Below, piece after piece: positions 1-8,943 of a stretch of DNA of 64,000 nucleotides. Each line of letters opens with the position of its first letter. Within the stretch, counting starts at the first letter, position 1. Source of the DNA: Chitinophaga pinensis. Lineage in GTDB: Bacteria > Bacteroidota > Bacteroidia > Chitinophagales > Chitinophagaceae. The notes below the pieces were generated by a model. It was not told the origin of the DNA, made no database searches, and saw only the letters and a list, made by a program, of their open reading frames with translations. The position numbers were made by a program, and so were the translations under genes. The stretch covers positions 1-64,000 of the forward strand of contig CAMAXV010000008.1 in assembly GCA_945862385.1 (NCBI GenBank). The letters are read 5' to 3'.

Positions 1-56
1 AAGATCCATTCTGAACCACCAGGCATTGCCAGCAAAAACGTGCTATTGGATAACAT
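1..56 (-). CDS. N-terminal fragment of an unidentified small membrane-type protein, cut by the window edge
   Basis: On the minus strand an ATG at 54-56 opens a frame that runs off the window after 18 codons (reads MLSNSTFLLAMPGGSEWI). The short hydrophobic start followed by a Gly-Gly-x-Glu-Trp-Ile turn resembles the start of TatA-like single-span proteins, but too little is visible to name it. It would lie downstream of rplS, beyond the rplS terminator. Low confidence. Confidence 0.25.
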   Translation of the reverse strand, partial: MLSNSTFLLAMPGGSEWI

Positions 57-120
57 ATCTGTATTTTTTGATAGATAACAAATTTAATGAATTTTTATCG
101 CAACCGGTAATCATTGACAT

Positions 121-146
121 AAAAAATCCCGCACGAAGGCGGGATT
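121..146 (-). terminator. Rho-independent terminator after rplS
   Basis: An 8-bp G+C-rich inverted repeat (AATCCCGC / GCGGGATT) is followed on the minus strand by a run of T. It starts about 20 bp past the rplS stop codon and fits an intrinsic terminator. Confidence 0.8.
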
Positions 147-167
147 AACAAACTTATATGTAATAAA

Positions 168-521
168 TTACCTGATTCTTTTTTCTTTAATCCTTGCGCT
201 TTTACCACTTCTTTCTCTCAGGAAGAAGAGTTTAGCACGGCGAACTTTACCTGTTTTGTTCAGGGTTACTGAATCAATGTTAGGTGAGGCAATCGGGAAA
301 GTACGTTCTACGCCGATACCATCAGAAACTTTTCTTACAGTAAAGGTAGCAGTGGCACCTTGTCCCTGACGCTTAATTACATCGCCTTTGAAGCTCTGGA
401 TTCTTTCTTTGTTACCTTCAATGATTTTATAATTAACAGTGATGTTATCACCAGCTTTGAAGTTAGGTAGGTTGCCGACTTTTGTCAACTGCTCATGTAC
501 GAATGCGATAGCCTGATTCAT
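168..521 (-). CDS. rplS: 50S ribosomal protein L19
   Basis: The product is ribosomal protein L19 of the large subunit, at the 30S-50S interface. At 117 residues the length suits the family, and the C-terminal block with [16 protein letters not shown] and the basic tail ([16 protein letters not shown]) are L19 hallmarks. The frame extends upstream to an ATG at 554, but the ATG at 519-521 ([11 protein letters not shown]) matches the usual L19 start. A consensus promoter -7 box lies at 542-549, so the 554 start would precede the transcript. The gene is monocistronic between its own promoter and terminator. Confidence 0.95.
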   Translation of the reverse strand: MNQAIAFVHEQLTKVGNLPNFKAGDNITVNYKIIEGNKERIQSFKGDVIKRQGQGATATFTVRKVSDGIGVERTFPIASPNIDSVTLNKTGKVRRAKLFFLRERSGKSARIKEKRIR

Positions 522-541
522 AATCTGTTCGATTTGGGGGG

Positions 542-571
542 CAAAGGTAATCAATGCCCTTGTTAAAACAA
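542..571 (-). promoter_or_regulatory. Bacteroidota-type promoter of rplS
   Basis: Minus strand: TTG (569-571), exactly 19 nt, then TACCTTTG (542-549). This matches the TTG-N19-TAnnTTTG consensus of the Bacteroidota primary sigma factor. Transcription would begin around 535, leaving a short leader before the ATG at 521. Confidence 0.8.
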
Positions 572-601
572 AATCTATTTCAATAAAACCTTATAATATG
601 C

Positions 602-2170
602 TTATCTGGCAACATTGACAGTACGTTTTTCACGGATTACAGTTACCCTGATTTGTCCGGGATAGGTCATTTCTGTCTGTATTTTCTGGGCCATTTCAAA
701 GCTCAGTTTTTCGCTGTCGCCGTCACTAACCTTGTCTGCTTCCACAATAACCCTTAGTTCTCTTCCTGCCTGAATGGCGTAAGCTTTTTCTACACCGGTA
801 TAGGTGAGTGCGAGGTTTTCCAGGTCTTTGATACGCTGGATATACTGTTGCATGATTTCTCTCCTGGCTCCTGGTCTTGCGCCGCTTATGGCATCACAAG
901 CCTGGATGATAGGGGAAATAACATACTGCATTTCTGTTTCATCGTGGTGGGCTGCAATGGCGTTCACAACGGCAGGATTTTCACCATATTTTTCAGCCAG
1001 TTTACCTCCAAGCAATGCATGGCTCAGCTCGGTTTCTTCATCCGGAACTTTTCCTATGTCATGTAAAAGACCTGCACGTTTTGCCAGTTTGGGGTTCATG
1101 CCGAGTTCTGCTGCCATGATACCACAGAGGTTAGCTACTTCACGGCTGTGCATAAGCAAGTTTTGTCCGTATGATGAACGGAACCTCATCTTACCAACTA
1201 CACGTACTAATTCTTTGTGTAAGCCATGAATACCGAGTTCAATGATGGTTCTCTCACCTATTTCCATCACCTGCTCTTCCAGCATTTTTCTTGTCTTCTC
1301 AACTACTTCTTCAATTCTAGCAGGGTGGATTCTTCCATCGCTTACCAAACGTTGTAAGGCGAGGCGGGCGATTTCCCTCCTGAGCGGATCAAAAGATGAC
1401 AACACAATTGCTTCAGGAGTATCATCAACTACAAGGTCTACACCAGTAGCTGCTTCGATGGCTCTGATATTTCTTCCTTCTCTTCCGATGATCTGACCCT
1501 TGATTTCGTCGCTTTCAAGCTGGAATACTGTAATGGTATTTTCGATGGTCTGCTCTGCAGCCGTGCGCTGAATGCTTTGGATGATGATTTTTCGGGCTTC
1601 CTTATTGGCTTTTTGCCTGGCGTCTTCAATTATTTCCTGCTGGAGTGAAAGTGCCCTGGTTTGAGCTTCCTGTTTCAGACTCTCAATCAACTGAGATTTT
1701 GCCTCTTCTGCACTCAGGCCTGCAATCTTTTCTAGTTTCCTGATATGCTCTTCCTGGTGTTTCTCCAGTTCGGTTCTTTTCTGGTTAACAATCTCAATTT
1801 GTCTGTTCAGGTGTTCCTTGATAGTGTCATTTTCCTTGACCTGCTTTTCAAGGTTCTCCATTTTCTGGTTAATGGATTGTTCCTTTTGTTTGATCCTGTT
1901 TTCAGCATCGTTGATTTTTCTGTTCTTTTCCAGAAGTTCCTTGTCGTGATCTGCCTTTAACTGAACAAACTTTTCCTTTGCTTCAAGCAGGCGTTCTTTT
2001 TTGAGGTTTTCTGCTTTGAACTGTGCATCTGAAAGAATGTTTTCCGCCTGCTTTCTTGCTTCTTCTACCTTATTTTTAGTGTCTTTGGCAAAGATGGTCT
2101 TACCCAGACCAAGACCAGCCAATGCGGCTAGAATCCCGGTGATGATGGGTATAATGAGTTGCGATTCCAT
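602..2170 (-). CDS. rny: Ribonuclease Y
   Basis: RNase Y is a membrane-anchored endoribonuclease that starts mRNA decay. The 522-residue protein has the full family layout: an N-terminal membrane helix (about residues 5-25, with the GLGLGKTIF stretch), a long charged coiled coil (about 35-190), a KH RNA-binding domain (about 220-280, [19 protein letters not shown]) and an HD metal-dependent phosphohydrolase domain (about 335-440, with LLHDIGK holding the HD pair). The C-terminal segment with [10 protein letters not shown] is typical. It follows zapA on the same strand with a gap of about 100 bp. No defect is seen. Confidence 0.96.
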   Translation of the reverse strand: MESQLIIPIITGILAALAGLGLGKTIFAKDTKNKVEEARKQAENILSDAQFKAENLKKERLLEAKEKFVQLKADHDKELLEKNRKINDAENRIKQKEQSINQKMENLEKQVKENDTIKEHLNRQIEIVNQKRTELEKHQEEHIRKLEKIAGLSAEEAKSQLIESLKQEAQTRALSLQQEIIEDARQKANKEARKIIIQSIQRTAAEQTIENTITVFQLESDEIKGQIIGREGRNIRAIEAATGVDLVVDDTPEAIVLSSFDPLRREIARLALQRLVSDGRIHPARIEEVVEKTRKMLEEQVMEIGERTIIELGIHGLHKELVRVVGKMRFRSSYGQNLLMHSREVANLCGIMAAELGMNPKLAKRAGLLHDIGKVPDEETELSHALLGGKLAEKYGENPAVVNAIAAHHDETEMQYVISPIIQACDAISGARPGARREIMQQYIQRIKDLENLALTYTGVEKAYAIQAGRELRVIVEADKVSDGDSEKLSFEMAQKIQTEMTYPGQIRVTVIREKRTVNVAR

Positions 2171-2270
2171 GAATGTTTTGTTTTTGCTGTTTCATAATCA
2201 ATCCCTTCGAAATAAATTTCATGTGGGGCAATAGCAGGTAAAGTTAGCAAAAATTAGGCAATTGTTATTT

Positions 2271-2570
2271 TCAGAGGCTTCCTGTGTCTTCTAGCGCACT
2301 GTCAAGCTGACTTTCAAGTCTAACGAGGCTTAATGTCAATTCTCTATCATCCAGGGCAGGTGCTGCCGATTGTGTGTCTGTTACATAAGACAATAAGACC
2401 ATTGCCATATAGTCTTGCATATCTTTTCCTGCATATTGCGATTTGAATTGAGCGATTTGTTCGTTGAGTTTCTTGGCTGTTTTTCTCACAACTTCTTCAT
2501 CCTCAACTTTCAGGCGAATTCTGTACGTTCTGTCAGCTACGAGTAGGTTGACGGCGAGTAAATCGGACAT
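2271..2570 (-). CDS. zapA: Cell division protein ZapA
   Basis: This 99-residue protein fits the ZapA family, which binds FtsZ and stabilises the Z ring at midcell. The N-terminal segment (VNLLVADRTYRIRLKVEDEEVVRKTAKKLNE) is the ZapA globular head, and the rest is predicted helix. The gene lies between a ZapB-like coiled-coil gene (2899-3195) and rny, the order pheT/coiled-coil/zapA/rny seen widely in Bacteroidota. Here a small gene on the opposite strand (2648-2902) interrupts that order. Function is inferred from family and context. Confidence 0.85.
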   Translation of the reverse strand: MSDLLAVNLLVADRTYRIRLKVEDEEVVRKTAKKLNEQIAQFKSQYAGKDMQDYMAMVLLSYVTDTQSAAPALDDRELTLSLVRLESQLDSALEDTGSL

Positions 2571-2627
2571 TTTTAAAATTTATTTTGTTTTTCCACAATT
2601 TATGCACTAAATTAGCTTTCCGTCTCT

Positions 2628-2646
2628 GTGATATAAAAAATATCAC
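2628..2646. repeat. Short perfect inverted repeat just before a small gene
   Basis: GTGATAT and ATATCAC, separated by five A residues, end one base before the ATG at 2648. It could be an operator or an RNA hairpin occluding the start. No function can be assigned from sequence alone. Confidence 0.45.
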
Positions 2647-2647
2647 T

Positions 2648-2902
2648 ATGCAAGCCAGAACTACCACTTTTAGTTTCATTGATAACCTGACAATTGAATT
2701 TGAACAGGTTGGTACTTCGGTGCTGAACTTTGCCCTTCGAGGTGAAGATGGCAAAATTTGTTGTGTTACTGAAAAAAAAATCAAGCCAGGCATTTCTTCA
2801 GTCCGCTGGGAAGGTCTCAATGACTTGCCCTATGGTGTCTATACCCTGGAGTGTTCCCAGGGGGGGGATGTTGTTGAACTGAAGACCGTTAAGCGTGTTT
2901 AG
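2648..2902 (+). CDS. Small conserved-looking beta-rich protein of unknown function
   Basis: This is an 84-residue frame starting at the ATG at 2648; an upstream start at 2585 would overlap the zapA promoter region. No signal peptide or membrane segment is seen. Alternating hydrophobic and polar residues, and the ending LPYGVYTLECSQGGDVVELKTVKRV read as two short pieces around a turn, look like the last strands of an Ig-like or FlgD-like beta sandwich of the kind found in T9SS tails, but here as a free cytoplasmic protein. It lies on the plus strand inside an otherwise minus-strand cluster, and its stop overlaps the end of the convergent coiled-coil gene by 4 bp. Function unknown. Confidence 0.65.
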   Translation: MQARTTTFSFIDNLTIEFEQVGTSVLNFALRGEDGKICCVTEKKIKPGISSVRWEGLNDLPYGVYTLECSQGGDVVELKTVKRV

Positions 2903-3195
2903 TCGTTTTCTCCCAATAGTGCAATACACCTGTCTATTTCCCGGATATAGTCATTAAGTTTTTTGACCAGTACGCTGTTGTCTTTTTTTGGATTGTTATC
3001 ATCTCCCTCAGACTTTACAAGTGCGATTTGAAGCATCAGCTGTTCATTTTGTTTTTTTAATGCTTCATTTTCTTTTTTAAGTATACCAAGTTCTTTTTTT
3101 AGTTTTTCAGATTCCTTGCTCTGCACTTTCATCCTGCTTGCAAGGATAGCGGCTTTTTCTTCTATTCTTCTGATATGGTCAATGTGTCCAGCCAT
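2899..3195 (-). CDS. ZapB-like coiled-coil protein
   Basis: This 98-residue protein is almost wholly heptad-patterned: KESEKLKKELGILKKENEAL and the following KKQNEQLMLQIALVK form one coiled coil, and a short C-terminal helix ends in CIALLGEND. Size, composition and position between pheT and zapA suggest a ZapB-like partner in division, but coiled coils give weak homology evidence. Only 1 bp separates it from pheT, so the two are probably one transcript. The gene overlaps the convergent small gene by 4 bp at its 3' end. Confidence 0.75.
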   Translation of the reverse strand: MAGHIDHIRRIEEKAAILASRMKVQSKESEKLKKELGILKKENEALKKQNEQLMLQIALVKSEGDDNNPKKDNSVLVKKLNDYIREIDRCIALLGEND

Positions 3196-3196
3196 T

Positions 3197-5623
3197 TCAT
3201 TTTCTTATCTCAGCACCATGCTGATTACTGATTCCAGCGTTAATCTGCCTCATCATTTCATCAACCTCTGTGTCTTTCAGTGTTTTAGTTTCATCCTGAA
3301 AGGTAAAATTCATGGCAATGGATTGTCTGTCTTTACCCAGTTTTTCACTGGTGAAGATGTCGAAAATGCTGAAATCTTTGAGGAGTCCGATTTTGAGGTT
3401 TTTGATTGTTTTTTCCAGCTGGGCATAGGTTAGCTGTTTGTCTGAAACAAAAGAAAGATCCCTGGTAACAGCAGGGAACCTGGGTATCTCCCTGTATCTG
3501 ATTGCATTGGATGCTGCTGCCTTAAGCCATAACTGCCAGTTGATGTCTGCATACCAGACCGGATTTCTGATATCGAACTTTTTCAATGTTTCCTGTGAAG
3601 GTTTTCCGATTACAAGCACCTTCGTTTTTCCTGCATTACCAGTTAATGCGTATTCAAATCTTTCTGCAGTGGTTTCTGTGAACCTGAGGTCAGTGATGCC
3701 TGATAGTTTCGCCAGACTTTGCAGCACGCCTTTTAGGTAAAAGAGGTCTGCCTGGGCTTCAGGACTATTCCATGATTTCCCTGAAATTTTTCCTGAGCTG
3801 AAAAGGGCAAGGTGATCTTCTTCAAAATATTTTTCACCACTTTTCAGGTAAGTCTTTCCGAATTCAAAAAGCTTCAGGTTATCATTCCGGTGGTTCAGGT
3901 TTCTGGCCATTGTCTGCAAACCCGTTTCGAGCATGGTCAGCCTGAGTGTATCCAATTCTGAACTCAGGTTATTCAGCATTCTGACAGACTTTTCAAGTTC
4001 TGCTTCAGTATAATTGGCACTGTGCGTGATGGAGTTGTTCAGCATTTCGTTGAATCCAAGTCCTGCCAAGGCCCCAGACAATTTTTCCCGCATCGGGTAA
4101 TCCGGGTTTCCGGATGAAACTGCAGGAGATATGGTAATACTTTGTGGTATGGCAATATTGTCAAAGCCATCAATGCGCATGATCTCTTCAACAAGATCTG
4201 CGGGTATGCTCACATCAGTTTTGTGGGAAGGAGTAAGCACTGTGATGGCATTTTCGTCTGATGCAGTTATTTCAAAGCCCATGCCACTGAGGATACTTAC
4301 GATGGTCTCCGGTGGATACACTTTGCCACTCATTTTTTGCACATAATCGAAACGGAGTCTGATGCTTGCCTGCTCTTTGGCAACAGGATAAATATCTGCA
4401 GGATCGGTATTGATGTTGCCGCCAGCCAGATCAACAATCAGAGATGCGGCCTGTTTAAGGACATGGAGCGTATTGCCAATGTCAACACTTTTTTCAAAAT
4501 GCATGGCAGCATCTGTTCTGAGTTGATGCCTGAATGAACTTTTTCTGATATTGACGGGGTGAAACCAGGCACTCTCCAAAAAAATGCAGGTTGTTGTTGA
4601 CGTCACGCCCGACTCATTACCGCCAAAAACGCCACCCATACACATGGGATTGTCGTTGCCATCACAGATCATCAGGTCTGTGGCATCAAGCTTTCTTTGT
4701 TTTTCATCCAGACCAGTAAATAGGGTGCCGGCAGGCAGGTTTTTAATCCTTACCACATTTTCCAGAATTTTATCTGCATCAAAGGCATGCAGGGGCTGGC
4801 CGGTATCATGCAGGATATAATTAGTGATATCCACAATGTTGTTGATGGATCTTTGTCCGATTGCCTTCAACCTTTGCTGGAGCCAGAGGGGTGAGTCCTG
4901 AACAGTGATACCTTCGATCAGGATACCTGTATAACGCAGACAGTCTGACTGGTTTTCAATGCTGACTTTAACCGGACAGGAATTTCCGGTAACCGGAATT
5001 GTTGTTTTATTTCTTATAAGCGGTTGAATACCAAGTCCTTCATGGTGATTGAGCCAGGAACAGATATCTCTGGCTACGCCCAGGTGGCTCATCGCATCGC
5101 TGCGGTTTGGTGTTAGTCCGATTTCAATGACATGATCCGTATAAGGCCTGAAAATATCAGCCACTGCCTGTGCTACCAGTGTTTCAGCAGGTAACACTTT
5201 AATACCGCTGTGATCACTTCCCATGCCGATTTCATCATCGGCGCAAATCATCCCCATACTTTCCACGCCCCTGATCTTGGCTGCACGCATGGTAAGGGGT
5301 TCTCCGGATACGGGGTATATTGTTGTTCCTACCGGTGCTACAATAACTTTTTGTCCCACTGCCACATTGGATGCTCCGCAAACAATCTGAAGCGGGGCAT
5401 CACCGCCAATATTAACCGTAGTAACAGACAACCTGTCTGCATTGGGGTGTTTTTCAACTGTAAGCACTTCTCCGGTAACCAGTCCAGCCAGTCCACCTTT
5501 AATTTCTTCAAACTGTTCATAGCCTTCAACCTCCAGTCCGATGGAGTTGAGTATTAAAGACAGCTTATCATGAGGGATTGGCTGTGTGAAATAATCCATC
5601 AGCCAGTTGTATGAAATTGTCAT
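3197..5623 (-). CDS. pheT: Phenylalanine--tRNA ligase beta subunit
   Basis: The beta subunit of the alpha2-beta2 enzyme charges tRNA-Phe. The 808 residues include the N-terminal EMAP/tRNA-binding domain (about 42-155, with HPNADRLSVTTVNIGG and CGASNVAVGQKV), the B3/B4 editing domain, the B5 domain (about 400-480), the catalytic-like core and the C-terminal anticodon-binding FDX-ACB domain (YREIPRFPAVTRDLSFV). Full length, no defects seen. On the minus strand TATCTTTGC lies only 5 nt before the ATG, so a very short leader is possible. pheS is not in the window. Confidence 0.97.
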   Translation of the reverse strand: MTISYNWLMDYFTQPIPHDKLSLILNSIGLEVEGYEQFEEIKGGLAGLVTGEVLTVEKHPNADRLSVTTVNIGGDAPLQIVCGASNVAVGQKVIVAPVGTTIYPVSGEPLTMRAAKIRGVESMGMICADDEIGMGSDHSGIKVLPAETLVAQAVADIFRPYTDHVIEIGLTPNRSDAMSHLGVARDICSWLNHHEGLGIQPLIRNKTTIPVTGNSCPVKVSIENQSDCLRYTGILIEGITVQDSPLWLQQRLKAIGQRSINNIVDITNYILHDTGQPLHAFDADKILENVVRIKNLPAGTLFTGLDEKQRKLDATDLMICDGNDNPMCMGGVFGGNESGVTSTTTCIFLESAWFHPVNIRKSSFRHQLRTDAAMHFEKSVDIGNTLHVLKQAASLIVDLAGGNINTDPADIYPVAKEQASIRLRFDYVQKMSGKVYPPETIVSILSGMGFEITASDENAITVLTPSHKTDVSIPADLVEEIMRIDGFDNIAIPQSITISPAVSSGNPDYPMREKLSGALAGLGFNEMLNNSITHSANYTEAELEKSVRMLNNLSSELDTLRLTMLETGLQTMARNLNHRNDNLKLFEFGKTYLKSGEKYFEEDHLALFSSGKISGKSWNSPEAQADLFYLKGVLQSLAKLSGITDLRFTETTAERFEYALTGNAGKTKVLVIGKPSQETLKKFDIRNPVWYADINWQLWLKAAASNAIRYREIPRFPAVTRDLSFVSDKQLTYAQLEKTIKNLKIGLLKDFSIFDIFTSEKLGKDRQSIAMNFTFQDETKTLKDTEVDEMMRQINAGISNQHGAEIRK

Positions 5624-5852
5624 AAATGCAAAGATAATACAATAGATATAAGAGATTAGAGAGAAGTGAATAGTGGGGAGAAGGCACGAGTGGAAAACTT
5701 TGTGTGTAACCTGTGAATGAAATGGAATAACCTGTGGATATGGGGTGGATAGCCTGTGCGCATTAATGTTTTTCTAAAATTGTCATGCCCTCATGCTTTG
5801 GTGGTATATTCGCAGACCGGATAGGTTTTTTACAATTATTTAAAGCGGAACA
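5624..5852. other. Divergent intergenic region between pheT and dnaB
   Basis: This 229-bp region holds the divergent promoters. A candidate -7 box for dnaB, TATATTCG, lies at 5805-5812 with a TTG about 22 nt upstream. The stretch around 5700-5760 has repeated CTGTG(G/A)AT words, including one near-match to a DnaA box (TGTGGATAT instead of TGTGGATAA). No RNA gene is recognised. Confidence 0.4.
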
Positions 5853-7424
5853 ATGGAGTCGACTAACCTGAATAGGGACAGAAGAGGCAGACGGAAGGGT
5901 AATACAGAGTTCAATGCCCTTGCTTATGGAAAGATTCCGCCACAGTCGCGGGAACTGGAGGAAGCTGTGCTGGGTGCTGTAATGCTGGAGCGTGCTGCAT
6001 TTGATACAGTGATCAATATCCTTAAGCCGGAGTGTTTTTATGTTGAGGCACATCAACATATTTTCAAAGCGATTGTGCAGTTGAATGCAGACAGCAAGCC
6101 GATTGATCTCCTGACAGTTGTGGAAGAACTGAAGGGGATGGAGATGTTGGAAGCAGTTGGAGGTCCTTACTACATTTCAAAACTTACCAATGCGGTTGTT
6201 TCTGCTGCCAATATTGAGGCTCATGCCAGGATTGTTCAGGAGAAGTTTATTCAACGTGAATTGATTCGCATCAGCAGTGAAATCATCACTGAAGCATATG
6301 ATGACTCTACGGATGTATTTGAACTGCTGGATAGTGCAGAGCAAAAACTTTTTGAGATAGCCAATGACCAGCTTAAAAAGGAGTTTGATACACTGGAAAA
6401 GAGTGTGATGGAAACGCTGAATCGCATTGATGAAATGCGTGCCCGGAATGAAGATATCACGGGTGTACCCTCAGGGTTTCCAACACTGGACAAAACCACC
6501 TATGGTTGGCAGAAATCTGATTTGATCATCCTGGCTGCCCGTCCTTCAGTGGGTAAAACAGCGTTTGCGCTTAACCTGGCGCGCAATGCAGCCATGCATC
6601 CAACCAAACCGACACCAGTTGCATTTTTCAGCCTGGAGATGAGTTCCAGTCAGCTTGTTCAGCGTATTCTCTCTGCTGAAAGTGAGATCTGGCTTGAAAA
6701 GATTTCAAGAGGGCGTATGGAAGACCATGAGATGAAGCAACTCTACAAGAAAGGGATTGAACCACTTGCCAATGCCAAAATGTTCATCGATGATTCCGCG
6801 GCACTCAATATTTTTGAATTGCGGGCAAAGTGCCGCCGGTTGAAAAGTATTCACAATGTTGGACTGATCATCATCGACTACCTTCAGTTGATGAGTGGTT
6901 CGAGTGATAACAGGAACTCCAACCGAGAGCAGGAGATCAGTACGATTTCCCGTAACCTCAAACAGCTTGCCAAGGAGTTACAGGTGCCAATCATTGCCCT
7001 GAGTCAGCTGAGTCGTGAAGTTGAGAAAAGAAAAGACTCGCAGAAGGTACCTCAGTTGTCTGATTTGCGTGAATCGGGTGCAATTGAACAGGATGCGGAC
7101 ATGGTGATGTTTCTTTACAGGCCTGATTATTATGATATTACCACCAATGACATGGGTGAGGATACAAAGGGGGATGTTTATGTAAAGATTGCCAAGCACA
7201 GAAATGGTTCTCTGGAGAATATCAAGCTGAAAGCAAAACTCTATATTCAGAAATTCGAAGAACATGAAAGCCTTGACCCATTCGGAAGGCCTGGTGAGGG
7301 TGGATTCCCAGATGGCGGAAGCTGGAAGCCGGTAAGTGATGATGGTGGCGCCAAGCTTTACATCCAGAAAGGTAGCAGGATGAACGATGGTTCTTCTCAG
7401 GATATGGAAGACACACCCTTTTAA
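5853..7424 (+). CDS. dnaB: Replicative DNA helicase DnaB
   Basis: DnaB is the hexameric 5'-3' helicase that unwinds DNA at the replication fork. The 523 residues show the N-terminal DnaB_N domain (about 30-135, PPQSRELEEAVLGAVMLE), the linker and the RecA-like C-terminal domain. Walker A is LAARPSVGKTAFALNLA (about residue 230), Walker B is around VGLIIIDYLQLM, and the DLRESGAIEQDADMV motif is the family signature. The C-terminal tail is glycine-rich and probably disordered. No intein or frameshift is seen. rsmE follows 19 bp downstream. Confidence 0.97.
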   Translation: MESTNLNRDRRGRRKGNTEFNALAYGKIPPQSRELEEAVLGAVMLERAAFDTVINILKPECFYVEAHQHIFKAIVQLNADSKPIDLLTVVEELKGMEMLEAVGGPYYISKLTNAVVSAANIEAHARIVQEKFIQRELIRISSEIITEAYDDSTDVFELLDSAEQKLFEIANDQLKKEFDTLEKSVMETLNRIDEMRARNEDITGVPSGFPTLDKTTYGWQKSDLIILAARPSVGKTAFALNLARNAAMHPTKPTPVAFFSLEMSSSQLVQRILSAESEIWLEKISRGRMEDHEMKQLYKKGIEPLANAKMFIDDSAALNIFELRAKCRRLKSIHNVGLIIIDYLQLMSGSSDNRNSNREQEISTISRNLKQLAKELQVPIIALSQLSREVEKRKDSQKVPQLSDLRESGAIEQDADMVMFLYRPDYYDITTNDMGEDTKGDVYVKIAKHRNGSLENIKLKAKLYIQKFEEHESLDPFGRPGEGGFPDGGSWKPVSDDGGAKLYIQKGSRMNDGSSQDMEDTPF

Positions 7425-7443
7425 AATCTGTTAGTGCATTGCC

Positions 7444-8148
7444 ATGAGTGAACTGCCTTTGTTTTTTTATGCCGGTTTGCAGGCTGGATCAGGAGAAATA
7501 CAACTTGATGAAGAAACGCGCAGGCATGTAGTTACCGTTCTGCGCATGCAGCCTGGTGAGGAAATTGAGCTTACAGACGGACAGGGAAATTCATGCACTG
7601 CGCGTATTTCTCTGGCTGATAAGAAAAAATTACTGATTGCGCCAGGAGCACTCATCAAGCATCCCCCAGTTGGGAGAACCCTATGGCTTGGCGTTTCCCT
7701 TTTAAAAAATGCATCGAGGTTTGAGTGGATGCTTGAAAAGGTTACAGAAATTGGCATCACACATATTATTCCCTTACTCACAGAACGCACTGCCAGGCAG
7801 CATTTTCGTCAGGAACGGATGCAGCAGATTGTTGTAAGTGCCTGCCTGCAGTCCAGGCAATATCATTTCCCTGAGCTTATTTCCCCACAGTTTCTGGATC
7901 AGTTTCTGCAAACAGCATTGCCCGCTTCCAGGTATATCGCGCACTGTATGCACGGCGAGAAGTCCCTTTTACCCGGAACTGATCAGGACGCCGTTTTGCT
8001 GATTGGTCCTGAAGGTGATTTTACTGCAGGGGAATTAAGCCAGACAATCGAAGCAGGTTTCAGACCTGTATCACTGGGACAGTCCAGGCTGCGCACAGAA
8101 ACAGCAGGTATTGTTGGAGCTGTTTTGCTTCGCGGAAATTTCCTCTAA
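7444..8148 (+). CDS. rsmE: 16S rRNA (uracil(1498)-N(3))-methyltransferase RsmE
   Basis: RsmE methylates N3 of U1498 in 16S rRNA, using S-adenosylmethionine. The 234-residue protein has the N-terminal PUA-like domain (HVVTVLRMQPGEEIELTDGQG) and the C-terminal SPOUT knot with the two diagnostic loops LLIGPEGDFTAGEL and LGQSRLRTETAGI. It starts 19 bp after dnaB on the same strand, probably co-transcribed, and ends 9 bp before the convergent TerC-type gene. Confidence 0.95.
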   Translation: MSELPLFFYAGLQAGSGEIQLDEETRRHVVTVLRMQPGEEIELTDGQGNSCTARISLADKKKLLIAPGALIKHPPVGRTLWLGVSLLKNASRFEWMLEKVTEIGITHIIPLLTERTARQHFRQERMQQIVVSACLQSRQYHFPELISPQFLDQFLQTALPASRYIAHCMHGEKSLLPGTDQDAVLLIGPEGDFTAGELSQTIEAGFRPVSLGQSRLRTETAGIVGAVLLRGNFL

Positions 8149-8157
8149 TCAGTCTTT

Positions 8158-8925
8158 TTAAGCTGATGGCTCATGTAGTTTAACGGGTTTGGACTTTTTC
8201 CTGAGCCGCATGTTGAGCATTTCCACACCAAATGAAAAGGCCATCGCAAAATAGATATATCCTTTATCGATATGACTGCCATGAACAGGTTGCAATCCTT
8301 CAAAGAAAAGGCTGAAGCCAATCATGAGCAAAAATGCCAGTGCCAGCATTTTCAGCGTTGGATGGCGGTGTATGAAACCGGAAATTTTTTCTGAGAAGAA
8401 AAACATGATAACCATGGCAATGATTACTGCAACAATCATGATTTCTACATGATTGGCCATACCCACAGCGGTAATGATGCTGTCGAATGAAAAAATCATG
8501 TCAACAAGAATTATTTGAGCCATAATACTGAAGAAGGATGCCTGTTGCTTAGCTCCATTTTGACCGTGATCTTCCTCTCCTTCCAGTTTTCCGTGTATCT
8601 CCTTTACCGTTTTATACAAGAGGAATAATCCACCTGCAAAAAGAATCAGGTTTCGTAAATTGAATGCATAGTGTGTTCCACTGAGGTCAATGCCAAACAG
8701 TTCTTTATTGCCGTTTTCCACAAGCCATCCCAGTGCCATCAGCAATAAAACCCGGGTTGTGATGCCGAGGAACATCCACAACCTCCTCGACAGCAGTTTT
8801 TGTTCTTCTTTGAGTCTGCCCATCAATATAGAAACAAAAATCACATTGTCAATTCCCAGTACAATTTCAAGCAGGGCCAGTGTTACCAGGCTTATGAGTG
8901 AGTCTACAGTTAATAAATCAGTCAT
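8158..8925 (-). CDS. TerC family integral membrane protein
   Basis: A 255-residue polytopic protein with about seven membrane segments, matching the TerC/Alx/MeeF group linked to Mn2+ or other metal export. The LEIVLGIDNVIFVSIL segment near the N-terminus and LVDMIFSFDSIITAVGM near the middle are the paired TerC motifs with acidic residues in the membrane. The basic cytoplasmic tail (MRLRKKSKPVKLHEPSA) closes the protein. It starts 18 bp downstream of pyrD on the same strand. The substrate cannot be read from sequence. Confidence 0.9.
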   Translation of the reverse strand: MTDLLTVDSLISLVTLALLEIVLGIDNVIFVSILMGRLKEEQKLLSRRLWMFLGITTRVLLLMALGWLVENGNKELFGIDLSGTHYAFNLRNLILFAGGLFLLYKTVKEIHGKLEGEEDHGQNGAKQQASFFSIMAQIILVDMIFSFDSIITAVGMANHVEIMIVAVIIAMVIMFFFSEKISGFIHRHPTLKMLALAFLLMIGFSLFFEGLQPVHGSHIDKGYIYFAMAFSFGVEMLNMRLRKKSKPVKLHEPSA

Positions 8926-8943
8926 TGTTTATGCTTTTGATGC

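Noticed and set aside
804-1960. Several plus-strand frames inside rny
   Set aside because: They are shadows of the strongly supported RNase Y gene on the other strand.
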